NCBI GenBank assembly: GCA_963697205.1
Contig: CAVONB010000008.1
Location: 186,001-250,000 of the forward strand
Direction of reading: 5' to 3'
Length of the DNA: 64,000 nucleotides
DNA from: CAVONB01 sp963697205
Lineage (GTDB): Bacteria > Pseudomonadota > Alphaproteobacteria > Rhizobiales > Hyphomicrobiaceae
A model generated the notes under the pieces. It was not told where the DNA came from, searched no databases, and saw only the letters and a program-made list of their open reading frames with translations. The translations under genes and the position numbers were made by a program. This document shows, piece after piece, positions 35,198-44,064 of the stretch. How positions within the stretch are numbered: position 1 is the first letter of the stretch; each line of letters begins with the position of its first letter.

Positions 35198-35881
35198 ATG
35201 ATCATGCGCGCGATGAAGAACCGTTCCGGGTCCCTAGCGATCGCAGCCCTTGCGATCGCTCTGCCGTACGGGGCCGCCCAGGCACAAGGCACCGTCACCT
35301 ATGAATGGGGTGGCGGCAAGGAATGGGGTGGCAACCGCCAGACGGTCAGCTTCCCAGGCAACTACAAGCAGGGCCAGGTCATCGTCAGCTTCGGCGACCG
35401 CCGCCTTTATCTCATCACCCGCCCCGGGCAGGCGATCAGCTATCCGATCGCGATCCCGAAGGAGGATGCCCGCTGGCAGGGCACCACGTCGGTCTCTCAA
35501 AAGCGCGAGAACCCGTCGTGGACGCCGACGCCCGACATGCTGCGCAAGAACCCGAACCTGCCCCCGTGGGTCCCCGGTGGCCATCCGATGAACCCGCTCG
35601 GCATTCGCGCGCTGTATCTGGGGTCGAGCACCTATCGCATTCACGGCACCGACGCCCCCTGGACGATCGGTCAGGCGGTGTCTTCCGGCTGCATCCGGAT
35701 GTTCAACGAGGACGTCCTCGACCTTTATCCGCGCGTGCCTACCGGCACCCGTGTCGTGGTCACCTGGGACCGGTTTAAGACGGCCGCGCCGAGCGAGGAG
35801 ATGGCGGCCCAGGGCGCCAAGGAGCGCCGCTCCGTGCGCAAGATGTCACGCTACGGATCACGCACCGCCCAGGTGGAATGA
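35198..35881 (+). CDS. L,D-transpeptidase (YkuD domain)
   Basis: This 227-residue periplasmic enzyme has a signal peptide to about residue 30 (AAQAQG). The catalytic domain at about 60-190 starts at VIVSFGDRRLYLI and has HGTDAPWTIG followed by SSGCIRM, the catalytic Cys being in the latter. It makes 3-3 peptidoglycan cross-links or attaches proteins to peptidoglycan. A short basic tail (RRSVRKMSRYGSR) follows. The start at 35198 has AGGAGG ten bases upstream. A perfect terminator lies after the gene. Confidence 0.95.
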   Translation: MIMRAMKNRSGSLAIAALAIALPYGAAQAQGTVTYEWGGGKEWGGNRQTVSFPGNYKQGQVIVSFGDRRLYLITRPGQAISYPIAIPKEDARWQGTTSVSQKRENPSWTPTPDMLRKNPNLPPWVPGGHPMNPLGIRALYLGSSTYRIHGTDAPWTIGQAVSSGCIRMFNEDVLDLYPRVPTGTRVVVTWDRFKTAAPSEEMAAQGAKERRSVRKMSRYGSRTAQVE

Positions 35882-35924
35882 CACCCGGCCGCGCGCCATT
35901 CGTGCGCCTGTGAGACAGACGATC

Positions 35925-35956
35925 AGGGCGGCCCATCGCCGCCCTTTTCTTTTTGC
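35925..35956 (+). terminator. Rho-independent terminator of the L,D-transpeptidase gene
   Basis: A perfect eight-base stem, AGGGCGGC/GCCGCCCT, has a CCATC loop followed by TTTCTTTTT. It also sits between convergent genes, as znuA ends at 35988. Confidence 0.92.
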
Positions 35957-35987
35957 CGGCGTCGCGATGTGACAATCCGACGGGGCT

Positions 35988-37025
35988 TCATCCGTCGGCA
36001 AGGCATCCCACCAGCGCATCGGCGAGCTTGCGCATCAGCGCGACATAGAGGTCCGGGCCAGGGGCCAATTGCGTGCCTTCCGGATCGAGAATGCCGGTCC
36101 GCGCCGCCGTGCCCTCCCTGACGGCCGTGACCAGCCGCGCCGAGATCTGCGGTTCCGCGAACACGCAGCGCACGCCCGCTGTTCGGATCTGCGCTCGCAC
36201 CGCCGACAGGCGGCGTGCGGACGGGGCGGCATCGGGATGGGCGACAATTGCGCCGGCTGCCTCCAGGCCGTAGCGATGCTCCAGGTACTGGATCGCATCG
36301 TGGAAGACGATGAACGCCCGGCCACGGGCCGGCGCGAGACGGGCGGCCAAAGCCTTGTCGAGGTCGGTCAGTTCGCGCACCACACGGTCGGCATTGCCGT
36401 TGATCCGCACCCCGTCGCTCGGCCGGAGCGCGGAGAGGACGCGCGCCACTTCGCCGACCATTGCACGCGCGTTGGCAGGATCGAGCCAGACGTGGCCATC
36501 ATAGGGCTCGCCATGACCGCCTTTGCCATGTCCGCCTGTCCCATGACCGCCTTTGCCATGGTTCTCCTCGTGAGCGGCATGCTTGCCGCCATGCTCGTGA
36601 GGCTCGAAGGTCCCGCCTGACCGCGCCGGCAACCGCACGACGCCGCGCGCCTCTGCGAGGCTGACACGCACAACCGCCTCGGGCAGGCTTGAAAAGAGCC
36701 GCGCCGAGAAAGGCTCCACGTCAGCCGACAGCCGGAACACCACGTCCGCCTGCGCGGCAGCCGCCGCATCCGATGGCTTCAAGGCGTACGTGTGCGGCGA
36801 TTGCGCCCCCGACACCAGAAGCTTCGGGGCGCCGATGCCCTGCATCACGCCGGCCACGAGGGCGTGGATGGGCTTCGACGTCACGACCACCTTCAACCCG
36901 GCCTCCGCCGATGCGCGCAGCGGTGCGCCCACAAGCGCGACGATGGGCGCGACGACGAGCACGACAAGGAGCGCGGCGAGGGGGAGCGCGCGTCCAGCGC
37001 GGGCTCCGGCCCTAAGAAACAGCAT
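35988..37025 (-). CDS. znuA: Zinc ABC transporter substrate-binding protein
   Basis: This 345-residue cluster A-I metal-binding protein has a signal/anchor segment to about residue 42, SGAQSPHTYALKPSD (His ligand), a His-rich acidic loop near residues 140-175 rich in HGKGGHG, and DGHVWLDP and AHPDAAPSARR further on. The His loop and short acidic composition indicate zinc rather than manganese. No znuB or znuC is adjacent. The start is ATG 37025 (GGGAG upstream); 37049 is possible. It is divergent from the DUF1007 gene with a Zur-like site between. Confidence 0.9.
   Translation of the reverse strand: MLFLRAGARAGRALPLAALLVVLVVAPIVALVGAPLRASAEAGLKVVVTSKPIHALVAGVMQGIGAPKLLVSGAQSPHTYALKPSDAAAAAQADVVFRLSADVEPFSARLFSSLPEAVVRVSLAEARGVVRLPARSGGTFEPHEHGGKHAAHEENHGKGGHGTGGHGKGGHGEPYDGHVWLDPANARAMVGEVARVLSALRPSDGVRINGNADRVVRELTDLDKALAARLAPARGRAFIVFHDAIQYLEHRYGLEAAGAIVAHPDAAPSARRLSAVRAQIRTAGVRCVFAEPQISARLVTAVREGTAARTGILDPEGTQLAPGPDLYVALMRKLADALVGCLADG
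36511..36560. repeat. Direct repeat coding for the ZnuA His-rich loop
   Basis: CCATGACCGCCTTTGCCATG occurs at 36511-36530 and 36541-36560, 30 bases apart, in phase with the reading frame. It encodes repeated HGKGGHG units of the metal-binding loop. Slippage may alter the loop length. Confidence 0.85.
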
Positions 37026-37076
37026 CGAGGTTCTCCCAGGAACGGCCAATGGAAAGGCGGCTGGCGCCGTATAGCA

Positions 37077-37099
37077 GAAATGTTATAGTGTTACATATT
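37077..37099. promoter_or_regulatory. Candidate Zur operator between znuA and DUF1007
   Basis: GAAATGTTATAGTGTTACATATT contains an imperfect palindrome, TGTTATA-GTG-TTACA. Its left half matches GAAATGTTATA, typical of alphaproteobacterial Zur sites. It lies in the 239-base divergent promoter region, about 52 bases upstream of znuA. Confidence 0.6.
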
Positions 37100-37264
37100 G
37101 GATCTGTCTCGTCGGGCATGCCGCCGCACCGACGTTGCAGTTCGCGATGTCGGTTCATCCGCCCGCATCGATGTCGCGAAACGCGAACGCCGGCATCGGC
37201 TGCCGCCAATTCGCCGCAATCCACAGCCAACGGCAGGGCAGCTAGACGCCATGGAGCTCGAAAG

Positions 37265-37951
37265 ATGACGGCCCGCTACGTGTCGATGTCGCGCGCTCGA
37301 ACCGGCTGCGCTGCGGTTCTCGCAGGCCTGTGCACCGCACTCGCCGGGTTGATGGGTCTGTCCGGTGCAGCCCAGGCACACCCTCATGTATGGGTGGTGG
37401 CCCAGGCCCGTCTCATCGTCGAGAACGGCAGCGTCGTGGCGATCCGCCACCGCTGGGTGTTCGACGAGGGCTACACGAAGATGGCCATCGATGGCCTCGA
37501 TGCCAATGGCGACGGCAAGTACGACCGCAAGGAGCTGGCAGAGCTGGCGGCCGTCAACATCGAGGGGCTGAAGGAGTTCGCATACTTCACGCAGGTCAAG
37601 CTGGGCCCGGCGGCCGTCGCCAACGGCGAGCCCAAGGATTACCACCTCGACTACGACGACCAGGGCATTCTCGCCCTCCACTTCACGCTCATGCTGTCGA
37701 AACCCGTGCTGCTCGAGGCGGCCGACCTCGCCATCAGCGTAGGCGACCCCTCGGCCTTTATCGATTTCAGCTTCGCCAAGACCGATCCCATCTCGCTCGA
37801 GGGGGCGCCGGCCAACTGCAAGGCCGAGCTGAAGACGCCGCCCAAGGCGGCCGAAGCGACGGCCAAACTCGGCCAGGCGTTTGCCGCGGAGATGCAAGGT
37901 ATGGTGAACATCACCGTGCCCCAGGAGATCCGGATCGCTTGCGCCGGCTGA
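37265..37951 (+). CDS. DUF1007 family secreted protein with EF-hand
   Basis: This 228-residue protein has a signal peptide to about residue 38 (AAQAHPH). HPHVWVVAQARL opens the DUF1007 family. An EF-hand-like loop DANGDGKYDRKEL lies at residues 79-91, with Asp, Asn, Asp and Glu at the metal positions. The family often occurs near nickel/cobalt or zinc transport genes. Divergent znuA and a shared possible Zur site suggest a role in metal import. The start at 37265 has GGAG eight bases upstream. Confidence 0.85.
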   Translation: MTARYVSMSRARTGCAAVLAGLCTALAGLMGLSGAAQAHPHVWVVAQARLIVENGSVVAIRHRWVFDEGYTKMAIDGLDANGDGKYDRKELAELAAVNIEGLKEFAYFTQVKLGPAAVANGEPKDYHLDYDDQGILALHFTLMLSKPVLLEAADLAISVGDPSAFIDFSFAKTDPISLEGAPANCKAELKTPPKAAEATAKLGQAFAAEMQGMVNITVPQEIRIACAG

Positions 37952-38125
37952 GCGCACAATCGCGAAACCGTCGTTTTCACCACGCCTTTGCGCGTCCGGC
38001 GCGTGCCGATCCGGCACGCCGGTTTACCAGCACCCGATGCATCGCTTTTCGTTGCGCCCCCGCGCCGCATACCCTGCGCGCGCCGTCCAGGAGGATGGTG
38101 AAGTAGAGGGCGGAACGGAGATCCC

Positions 38126-38527
38126 ATGCGTCGAGTGGTCGCCAAGTTCGCACTGGTTCTAGCCGTCCTGGGCTACGGAGCCGGCATGCTGTCCGCGGGG
38201 CGCCAGCCCGAATCCATCGAAACGGCGCGTCATGGCCTCAGCGGCGAGATCGTCGTCTTCGAAGTTGCCAACTGCATCTATTGTCCCGTGTTCCGGCGCG
38301 ACGTGCTGTCGGCCTACCAGCACTCCGAGGTCGCCGCCCGCCTGCCGATCCGCTTCCTCGACGTCAACGACGCCGCGGTGAATAGATTGGGGCTGGATGG
38401 CCCGATCCGCATGGTGCCGACCGTCGTCGTGCTTCATCGCAACCGCGAGGTCGGCCGCATCGACGGCTACACCGGACCGCAGCACTTCATGGCCTTCGTC
38501 AATAATCATTTGCCGACGAACGATTGA
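38126..38527 (+). CDS. Thioredoxin-like protein (SoxW-like)
   Basis: This 133-residue exported protein has a membrane/signal segment to about residue 24. It keeps a thioredoxin-type active site C-x-x-C in EVANCIYCPVF (Cys at 50 and 53), and cis-Pro in MVPTVVV. It may reduce periplasmic disulphides. The start at 38126 has GGAG five bases upstream. It lies between the DUF1007 gene and the amino-acid-binding protein, but no redox partner (DsbD/CcdA-like) is in view. Confidence 0.85.
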   Translation: MRRVVAKFALVLAVLGYGAGMLSAGRQPESIETARHGLSGEIVVFEVANCIYCPVFRRDVLSAYQHSEVAARLPIRFLDVNDAAVNRLGLDGPIRMVPTVVVLHRNREVGRIDGYTGPQHFMAFVNNHLPTND

Positions 38528-38681
38528 TCCATCGCGTCCGCGCCCCACGGACCCGAGGGTTTGTTGCGCGAAACGAAAATCAGTCATTGCGAAGGGACCA
38601 TTGACCCAGCCTCGGGTTTGTGGACCTTGTTCACACGTCGTCGGCAGGGTGGGCTGGCGGCCGTCTGGTGAATTCGCGAGC

Positions 38682-39809
38682 ATGCTGCGACGGGTCGTAC
38701 GACCGGTCGCCGTTCGCATTGAGAAAGCGGCCCCGCAGGCCACGACGTCGACGAAGGTCTCCTGCATGTTCAGCGCGATTGGCGCCCTTGCTGTAATTCT
38801 GGTTTCACTGTTGACCGGTGGGAGTGGAGTAGCCACCGCCATGCCGCGCGCCGACACGCTCGAGTCCGTGCGACAGCGCGGGCACGTCGTGTGCGGTGTC
38901 TTCGGCAGCGACGCAGGCTTTGCGCGTCACGACGCAAGCGGGCAGTGGTTCGGGATCGAGATCGACGCGTGCCGCGCGCTCGCCGTCGCCGCGCTGGGCC
39001 GCAAGGACGCCGTGTCGTACCGCGTTCTCCTGGCCGCCGATCGCTACAAGGCGCTTAAGAGCGGGGACATCGATGTCCTCGCCGCCCACACGTCATTGAC
39101 CATGACACGCGACAGCGCGTTGGGGCTGCGCTACGCGGCGACGTTGCTGCATGACGGCACCGCGATGATGGTAAGGCGCCGTCAGGCCGTGGGGAGCACG
39201 CTGGAGCTGTCGGGCGCCAGCGTGTGTGCCCTCGACACCATGGACGGGGCTCAAGTCGTGCGCGACTACTTCTCCGGCCGCCGCATGCGCATTCGCGCGC
39301 TGACGACGTCGGAGACGTGGGAAGCGCTCGTCAAGTCCTACTTGTCCGGCCAATGCACCGCGCTGGCCGGCGACGCCACCATGCTGGCCCGCACGCGCGC
39401 CGCGCAGAAGGCGGCCGACGATCATATCATCCTGCCGGAGCGTCTGTCCGTCGAGCCGATTGGTCTGTTCGTCCGCGAGGGCAGCGAGCGCTGGTTCAGC
39501 GTCGTGCGCTGGACTGTCTACGCGCTCGTCGCCGCTGAAGAGGCCGGTGTCACCAGTGCCAATGTCGAGGCGCTGGGCAACGCGACAGTGACGGCGCTTG
39601 CCGCGCGGCGCCTCCTGGGCATGGAATCGCATCTGGGGCGTGAGCTGGGCCTGCCGCGCAACTGGACCCGCGAGGTCGTGCGCAACGTCGGCAACTACGG
39701 CGAGCTGTACGAGCGCAACTTCGGTGCCCGGTCGCCGCTCAAGCTTGACCGCGGCCTCAATAATCTCTGGAGCAAGGGCGGCCTGATGCTGGCGCCGCCG
39801 TTTCGCTAG
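38682..39809 (+). CDS. Solitary amino-acid ABC transporter substrate-binding protein (family 3, AapJ-like)
   Basis: This protein of about 375 residues has a hydrophobic signal near residue 30-50. Its periplasmic binding fold starts at TLESVRQRGHVVCGVFGSDAGF and has GIEIDACRAL, VLAAHTSLTMTRD and QCTALAGDATML. It resembles AapJ-type general amino-acid receptors but no permease or ATPase genes adjoin, so it may be an orphan receptor. The start is either 38682 or 38766; no strong ribosome-binding site resolves it. Confidence 0.85.
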   Translation: MLRRVVRPVAVRIEKAAPQATTSTKVSCMFSAIGALAVILVSLLTGGSGVATAMPRADTLESVRQRGHVVCGVFGSDAGFARHDASGQWFGIEIDACRALAVAALGRKDAVSYRVLLAADRYKALKSGDIDVLAAHTSLTMTRDSALGLRYAATLLHDGTAMMVRRRQAVGSTLELSGASVCALDTMDGAQVVRDYFSGRRMRIRALTTSETWEALVKSYLSGQCTALAGDATMLARTRAAQKAADDHIILPERLSVEPIGLFVREGSERWFSVVRWTVYALVAAEEAGVTSANVEALGNATVTALAARRLLGMESHLGRELGLPRNWTREVVRNVGNYGELYERNFGARSPLKLDRGLNNLWSKGGLMLAPPFR

Positions 39810-39860
39810 CAAGCGTGCGCCGCCGTCCTGGCGACGGTGCTGCCAGCCCAACACGCGCGC

Positions 39861-40997
39861 TTATTGCATCACGACTTCGACCTGGGCGATGTCGCCGGCC
39901 TGCACCGCGAAGTTGCGGCGAAAGGCCTTGCCGCCTTGCTTGGCGACGATCACATACGCCCCCGGCGCGATGATGTGGCTGGGTAGCGCGCCCACGCTCT
40001 CCTTCACATGCTCGCCCTGCGGCGTCATCAGCAACCATTGGGTGCCTGCCAGCGCATCGCCGCCTGCGCGCGAGACGAGCTTGAACGTCACGCGTGCAGC
40101 CGAATGCAAGACCCGAACCTGCGTCAGCTTGCCGGCCTCCACCGTGATGTCCGTCGCAACCGACGCGTTGGCGTCGCCGTAGGTCGAGACGATGTGGTAG
40201 ATGCCCGCGTTGAGGCGCACGATCAGCCCCGGCCGCGCCGCGGTCATGATGCGCGTACGATTGCCCGACTGGTCGCGCTCATCAGAGAAGATGTCGTAGG
40301 CGATCGCATTGGGTTGCGGCTTCTGGTTCTTGTCAAGCACGGCCTCGAGCCGCAAGCCCCCAGCATTGAGCACGAAAGTTTCGGAACTGGGAACGCCCGA
40401 CTTGACGACGATTTTGCGCGTCAGGTTCGCCCGGCCGAAAGCGACGTTGACCACATAGGCGCCCGGTGCGAGCGCGAATTGCGGCATCGCCTCGCGAGAG
40501 GCATGGAGCGGTTTGGTCTTGCCCGCCGCATCCTCGAACACGCGCCATACGAGGCCCTGCTCGATCTGCTGTCCCTCGTCGCTGAGCAAGGCTGTCAGCG
40601 TCAGGCGCGCCGCCCGCGCGCCGGGGGCCGCCTTACCGGCGCCGGCCTTGGCGGTCCCAGAGGTGTTTCCAGTCGTGTCCCCGTTGGTGTTTCCAGTCGG
40701 AGGTCCCGGCGCGTTGCGCGGGACGACCGTCGTGTTAGCCGGTGCTGCAGGGATTTCGATGGCCGGGGTGTCGCTCACCCCGCCGCGGATCTGCAGTTCG
40801 GGCGCAATCCCCGTTCCCGGCAGACCGGCCGGTGCCGGCGCATCGCCCGACGGCGCCGGCTGCGCAGCCCCCTGGGCCGTCGCGGGGCCCCACGGTGCCG
40901 CCAGTGCAAGGCCCGCCGCCGCGCAGATCGCGACGAGCCTCGCCGCGCGGTTCCAAAGCCGGATCTGTCGTGTCGCTCTCGCCATGGGCCTCGTCAT
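39861..40997 (-). CDS. Secreted protein with beta-sandwich repeats, partner of the VWA gene
   Basis: This 378-residue protein has a signal peptide (residues 18-41, ending ATAQGAAQ). A Pro/Ala-rich linker follows, then three or four Ig/PEGA-like units, each with an APGAYVVNVAF- or NAGIYHIVSTYG-type turn and a short basic or polar strand. The same module type is found in the large VWA protein directly upstream (42-base gap, same strand), so they are probably co-transcribed and interact. The function is unknown. An earlier ATG is used as start; 40985 is also possible. Confidence 0.75.
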   Translation of the reverse strand: MTRPMARATRQIRLWNRAARLVAICAAAGLALAAPWGPATAQGAAQPAPSGDAPAPAGLPGTGIAPELQIRGGVSDTPAIEIPAAPANTTVVPRNAPGPPTGNTNGDTTGNTSGTAKAGAGKAAPGARAARLTLTALLSDEGQQIEQGLVWRVFEDAAGKTKPLHASREAMPQFALAPGAYVVNVAFGRANLTRKIVVKSGVPSSETFVLNAGGLRLEAVLDKNQKPQPNAIAYDIFSDERDQSGNRTRIMTAARPGLIVRLNAGIYHIVSTYGDANASVATDITVEAGKLTQVRVLHSAARVTFKLVSRAGGDALAGTQWLLMTPQGEHVKESVGALPSHIIAPGAYVIVAKQGGKAFRRNFAVQAGDIAQVEVVMQ

Positions 40998-41039
40998 GCC
41001 GCCACTCTCGTGCCTTGCATCCGCTCGCCCCGCACCCGA

Positions 41040-43166
41040 TCAGGGCGCGCGACCGATTTCCACCGTGCGGGCTTCACCGGGCTGGAGATCGAACGCAGTG
41101 GTCAGCGTCTGATCGCGCAGCGTCGCGCTCACCGTGTAGGCGCCGGGAGCCAGAACAACGCGTGGCTCCAACTGGCCCGTTCGCCAGATCGTGCCACCGC
41201 TGGCGTCCCGGATCTCCCAGAGGACATCGGTGACCGCCGTCTGCGCTGCGCCCTCGGCCAGCTTCAACGTGGCCCGGGCCGCCTTCAGCCCGAAGTCTAC
41301 CCGAGTCGTACGCCCCGCACTGAGTGAGACCCGTTGCGTGGCACGCACGTTCTGCCCGCCGATTTGGGCATCGATGCGGTAATTCCCGGCAGGCAGCTCG
41401 AGTGTCTGCGGCGTCGTGGAGAAACGGCCGACCTCGCGCGCCCCGCCATCCAGCGCGATTACCTGGAAACCGATCGCATCGCGGCTGACCCCGCCCGTGC
41501 GCGGCGTCTCGAGCGTGGCGTTGATCTCCACCCGCCCCATGCCGACCAGGATCGTCCGTGTCACGCTCTCGCCCGCGCCGAGCGCGACCTGCTCGCGCAC
41601 CTCCGCCGGCCCGATCCGCACCAGGATATGATAGGTCCCCGCCGGCAGCACGAAGTCCGGCGCCGGCGCGGCCGAACGCGCCACCTCGCGCCGACCGTTC
41701 GGGGACTCTGGGTCATCCTCCGACACGACGAACAGGGCGGTCGCGAACGCCGGACCGCCTTCCTGGGCCGCAGACTTCAGCGTCAGCAGGCCTGCACCGA
41801 GCGTGAGATCGGCCGTGCCCTGGCTGCCGACTGGCACGGTCACGAGGCGTTCGGCGGCGGCGAAGCCGCGTTCGGCGCGCAAATAATAGGTGCCAGGCGC
41901 CAGCAGCAGCGGTTCGACCGGGTCGCGGCCGAGCCAGCGGATTTCGCCTTGCGCGGCGGTCTTCAAGTCGGCGCCGGCCGCTGCGGCGCGCACCGTATAG
42001 GTGACGCGGTCGATGGGCGGGCCATCCTTCTGCGCGCGCGCGACGAGCTTCAGGCCACCGGCAACCAGAGTGACGGCGGCGCGCACGGGCCCGCTTGCCG
42101 GGATCACGAACGTCTGTGTCGCCGACACTAGACCGACCGTCGCCGTGACGGCATAGGAGCCTGGCGCAAGGTCGACGCGCGCCTCGGGAGCCGTGGCCTC
42201 GAACAGCGCCTCGCCCGTGCTGCTGCCCGCGCGCGTGACGCGCCAGCCAACGGGAACGCCGATCGGGTCGCCGCCGGATTCCAGATGGGCGCTGAGACGG
42301 AGGCCGGGAGGACCGGTGAGCGGGGCAAGCGGTCGACGGGCCGCCGTCGGCCGCGGCGCGTTGGCCGGCGCGCCGGCAGCAGGCGTTGCAGACGTCGGAG
42401 CAGGGGCCGCTGCCGGCGCGCCGGCGAGCGCCATCTTCAAGGCCGTCGTGATGCCTGCTTGTGCGGCGTCGGCGTCGGCGGCATCGAAATGACGCCCGCC
42501 CGTCGCCGCGGCGAGGCACGTGACCTGCGCCAGGTCCTCCCGCTTCGTGGCGAGCGAGATGACGTGGATCTTGAGACCGGGCTGGGTTTGCGCGATCTCG
42601 CGGGCGGCCTCGCAGGCATCCTTCTGGCAGTTGTCCGCGTCGTCGTGGATCAGAATGATGCTCGCCGGGCGCCGCGCACCCAGCGTCCGCGCGGCGAGCC
42701 GCACGGCGTCCACGATCGGTCCGCGACCTTTCGGATTGAGCTTCTCCAGGGGCTCGGCCAGCGCCGCACGGCCATCGCGGCCGAGCGGCACCAGGAGGTC
42801 GCTGTCCGAGCAGCTGCCACCCCCGCGCTGGCCGGTCGAGACGAGACCGACCTCGGCGGAAGGAGGCACGGCGGCAAGCCCCGCATCGACGGCCTCGCGT
42901 GCCACGGGCAGCTTTGCGCCTCTGCCACCCTCGATGCGGCCCCACATCGATCCCGAGCCGTCGAACACGATGATGGCAGCCGCGCTCGCGGACGCCCCGT
43001 CTGGCCGAGCCTGCGCCGGTCCGTCGGCTTGCGGTGCGCCGGCCTGCCCGCCTGACGTTTGTCCGCCGGAGGCCTGTCCGACGGCTTGGGTAGCGGCCAC
43101 GCTGCTGAGCCCGCACTGGACGGCGAGGGCGAGGGCAGGGAGGGCACGACAGCGAAGACGGCGCAT
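41040..43166 (-). CDS. Secreted von Willebrand A protein with tandem PEGA-like repeats
   Basis: This 708-residue protein has a signal peptide to about residue 32. The VWA domain (residues about 63-245) has the metal-binding MIDAS IIVFDGSGSMWGR and two extra Cys pairs. About five beta-sandwich repeats of roughly 85 residues follow, each with LPAGNY/LAPGSY turns (for example LAPGSYAVTATVG and LPAGTYHILVRIG). The last ends RTVEIGRAP. It is divergent from the nitroreductase gene and has its own RBS (AGAGG). I do not recognise a named family. Confidence 0.8.
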   Translation of the reverse strand: MRRLRCRALPALALAVQCGLSSVAATQAVGQASGGQTSGGQAGAPQADGPAQARPDGASASAAAIIVFDGSGSMWGRIEGGRGAKLPVAREAVDAGLAAVPPSAEVGLVSTGQRGGGSCSDSDLLVPLGRDGRAALAEPLEKLNPKGRGPIVDAVRLAARTLGARRPASIILIHDDADNCQKDACEAAREIAQTQPGLKIHVISLATKREDLAQVTCLAAATGGRHFDAADADAAQAGITTALKMALAGAPAAAPAPTSATPAAGAPANAPRPTAARRPLAPLTGPPGLRLSAHLESGGDPIGVPVGWRVTRAGSSTGEALFEATAPEARVDLAPGSYAVTATVGLVSATQTFVIPASGPVRAAVTLVAGGLKLVARAQKDGPPIDRVTYTVRAAAAGADLKTAAQGEIRWLGRDPVEPLLLAPGTYYLRAERGFAAAERLVTVPVGSQGTADLTLGAGLLTLKSAAQEGGPAFATALFVVSEDDPESPNGRREVARSAAPAPDFVLPAGTYHILVRIGPAEVREQVALGAGESVTRTILVGMGRVEINATLETPRTGGVSRDAIGFQVIALDGGAREVGRFSTTPQTLELPAGNYRIDAQIGGQNVRATQRVSLSAGRTTRVDFGLKAARATLKLAEGAAQTAVTDVLWEIRDASGGTIWRTGQLEPRVVLAPGAYTVSATLRDQTLTTAFDLQPGEARTVEIGRAP

Positions 43167-43304
43167 GACACCTCTGTGGGCGGTCTGAAGTCGGATGAGG
43201 CCTGAGGCGCAGCGCTGCGCCCGGGCTCGCGGGGTACATTGTATCGCAGCTCGTTTTGCGTTAGCGAGGGTCCCCTTGCAACTCGCCAACGGAAAGTTCC
43301 CCAG

Positions 43305-43880
43305 ATGTCCTCCGATGTCCTGGAATTCCTGCAGAAACGGCGCTCTGCCAAGCCGGCCCTGCTGACCGAGCCGGGCCCGTCGGCCGACCAGCTCGCCACG
43401 ATCCTGACGGTCGCCGCGCGCGTGCCCGATCACAAGAAGGTCGAGCCTTGGCGCTTCATAGTGTTCGAAGGCCCCTCCCGCGCGCAATTCGGCGAGGTGA
43501 TCGCCGACGCCTGCCGCGCCGAGGACAAGATGGAGCCGTCCGAGACGCGCCTGGCGACCGAGCGCCAGCGGCTGCTGCGGGCACCGACCGTCGTGGTGGT
43601 GGTCTCGCGCGTCAAGCCGACGCCGGGCGCCCCCGAGATCGAGCAGGTCCTGTCTTGCGGCGCGGCCTGCATGAACCTGTGCCTGGCCGCCAATGCGCTG
43701 GGCTTCGGCACGAGCTGGATCACCGAGTGGATCAGTTTCAGCCCGCGCGTGCGCGATGCCCTGGCACTGGCCGAGAACGAAAAGGTCGCGGGCTTCATCT
43801 ACATCGGCACCGAGCGCGAACGTCAGACCGATCGTGACCGGCCCGCGCTGGAGGCGATCGTCACCCGCTGGCAGGGCTGA
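43305..43880 (+). CDS. Nitroreductase-family protein (YdjA-like)
   Basis: This 191-residue FMN-dependent oxidoreductase is of the compact YdjA/YfkO type. It has FLQKRRSAKPALL, the FMN/active region ARVPDHKKVEPWRF near residue 45, GAACMNLCLAANALGFGTSW and GFIYIGTERER. The start at 43305 has GGAAAG upstream, and its N-terminus (MSSDVLEFLQ) matches the family. The substrate is unknown. It is divergent from the VWA gene. Confidence 0.9.
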   Translation: MSSDVLEFLQKRRSAKPALLTEPGPSADQLATILTVAARVPDHKKVEPWRFIVFEGPSRAQFGEVIADACRAEDKMEPSETRLATERQRLLRAPTVVVVVSRVKPTPGAPEIEQVLSCGAACMNLCLAANALGFGTSWITEWISFSPRVRDALALAENEKVAGFIYIGTERERQTDRDRPALEAIVTRWQG

Positions 43881-44064
43881 GCCGGCGCGCTTGGCCTGCT
43901 GTCAGAGACTCGGTGGTGAGCCGGCAGGCCGTCACACCAAGTGGGCGTGGCGGGCACCGACCTGACGGCGGCTCGACGCCAACCGGAAACCGATTACACT
44001 GGCCGCGTGCGACCGCGCGGCCCGACAGGGCTGCGTCTGGCGCCAAGCACGAGGACCGCCGCCC

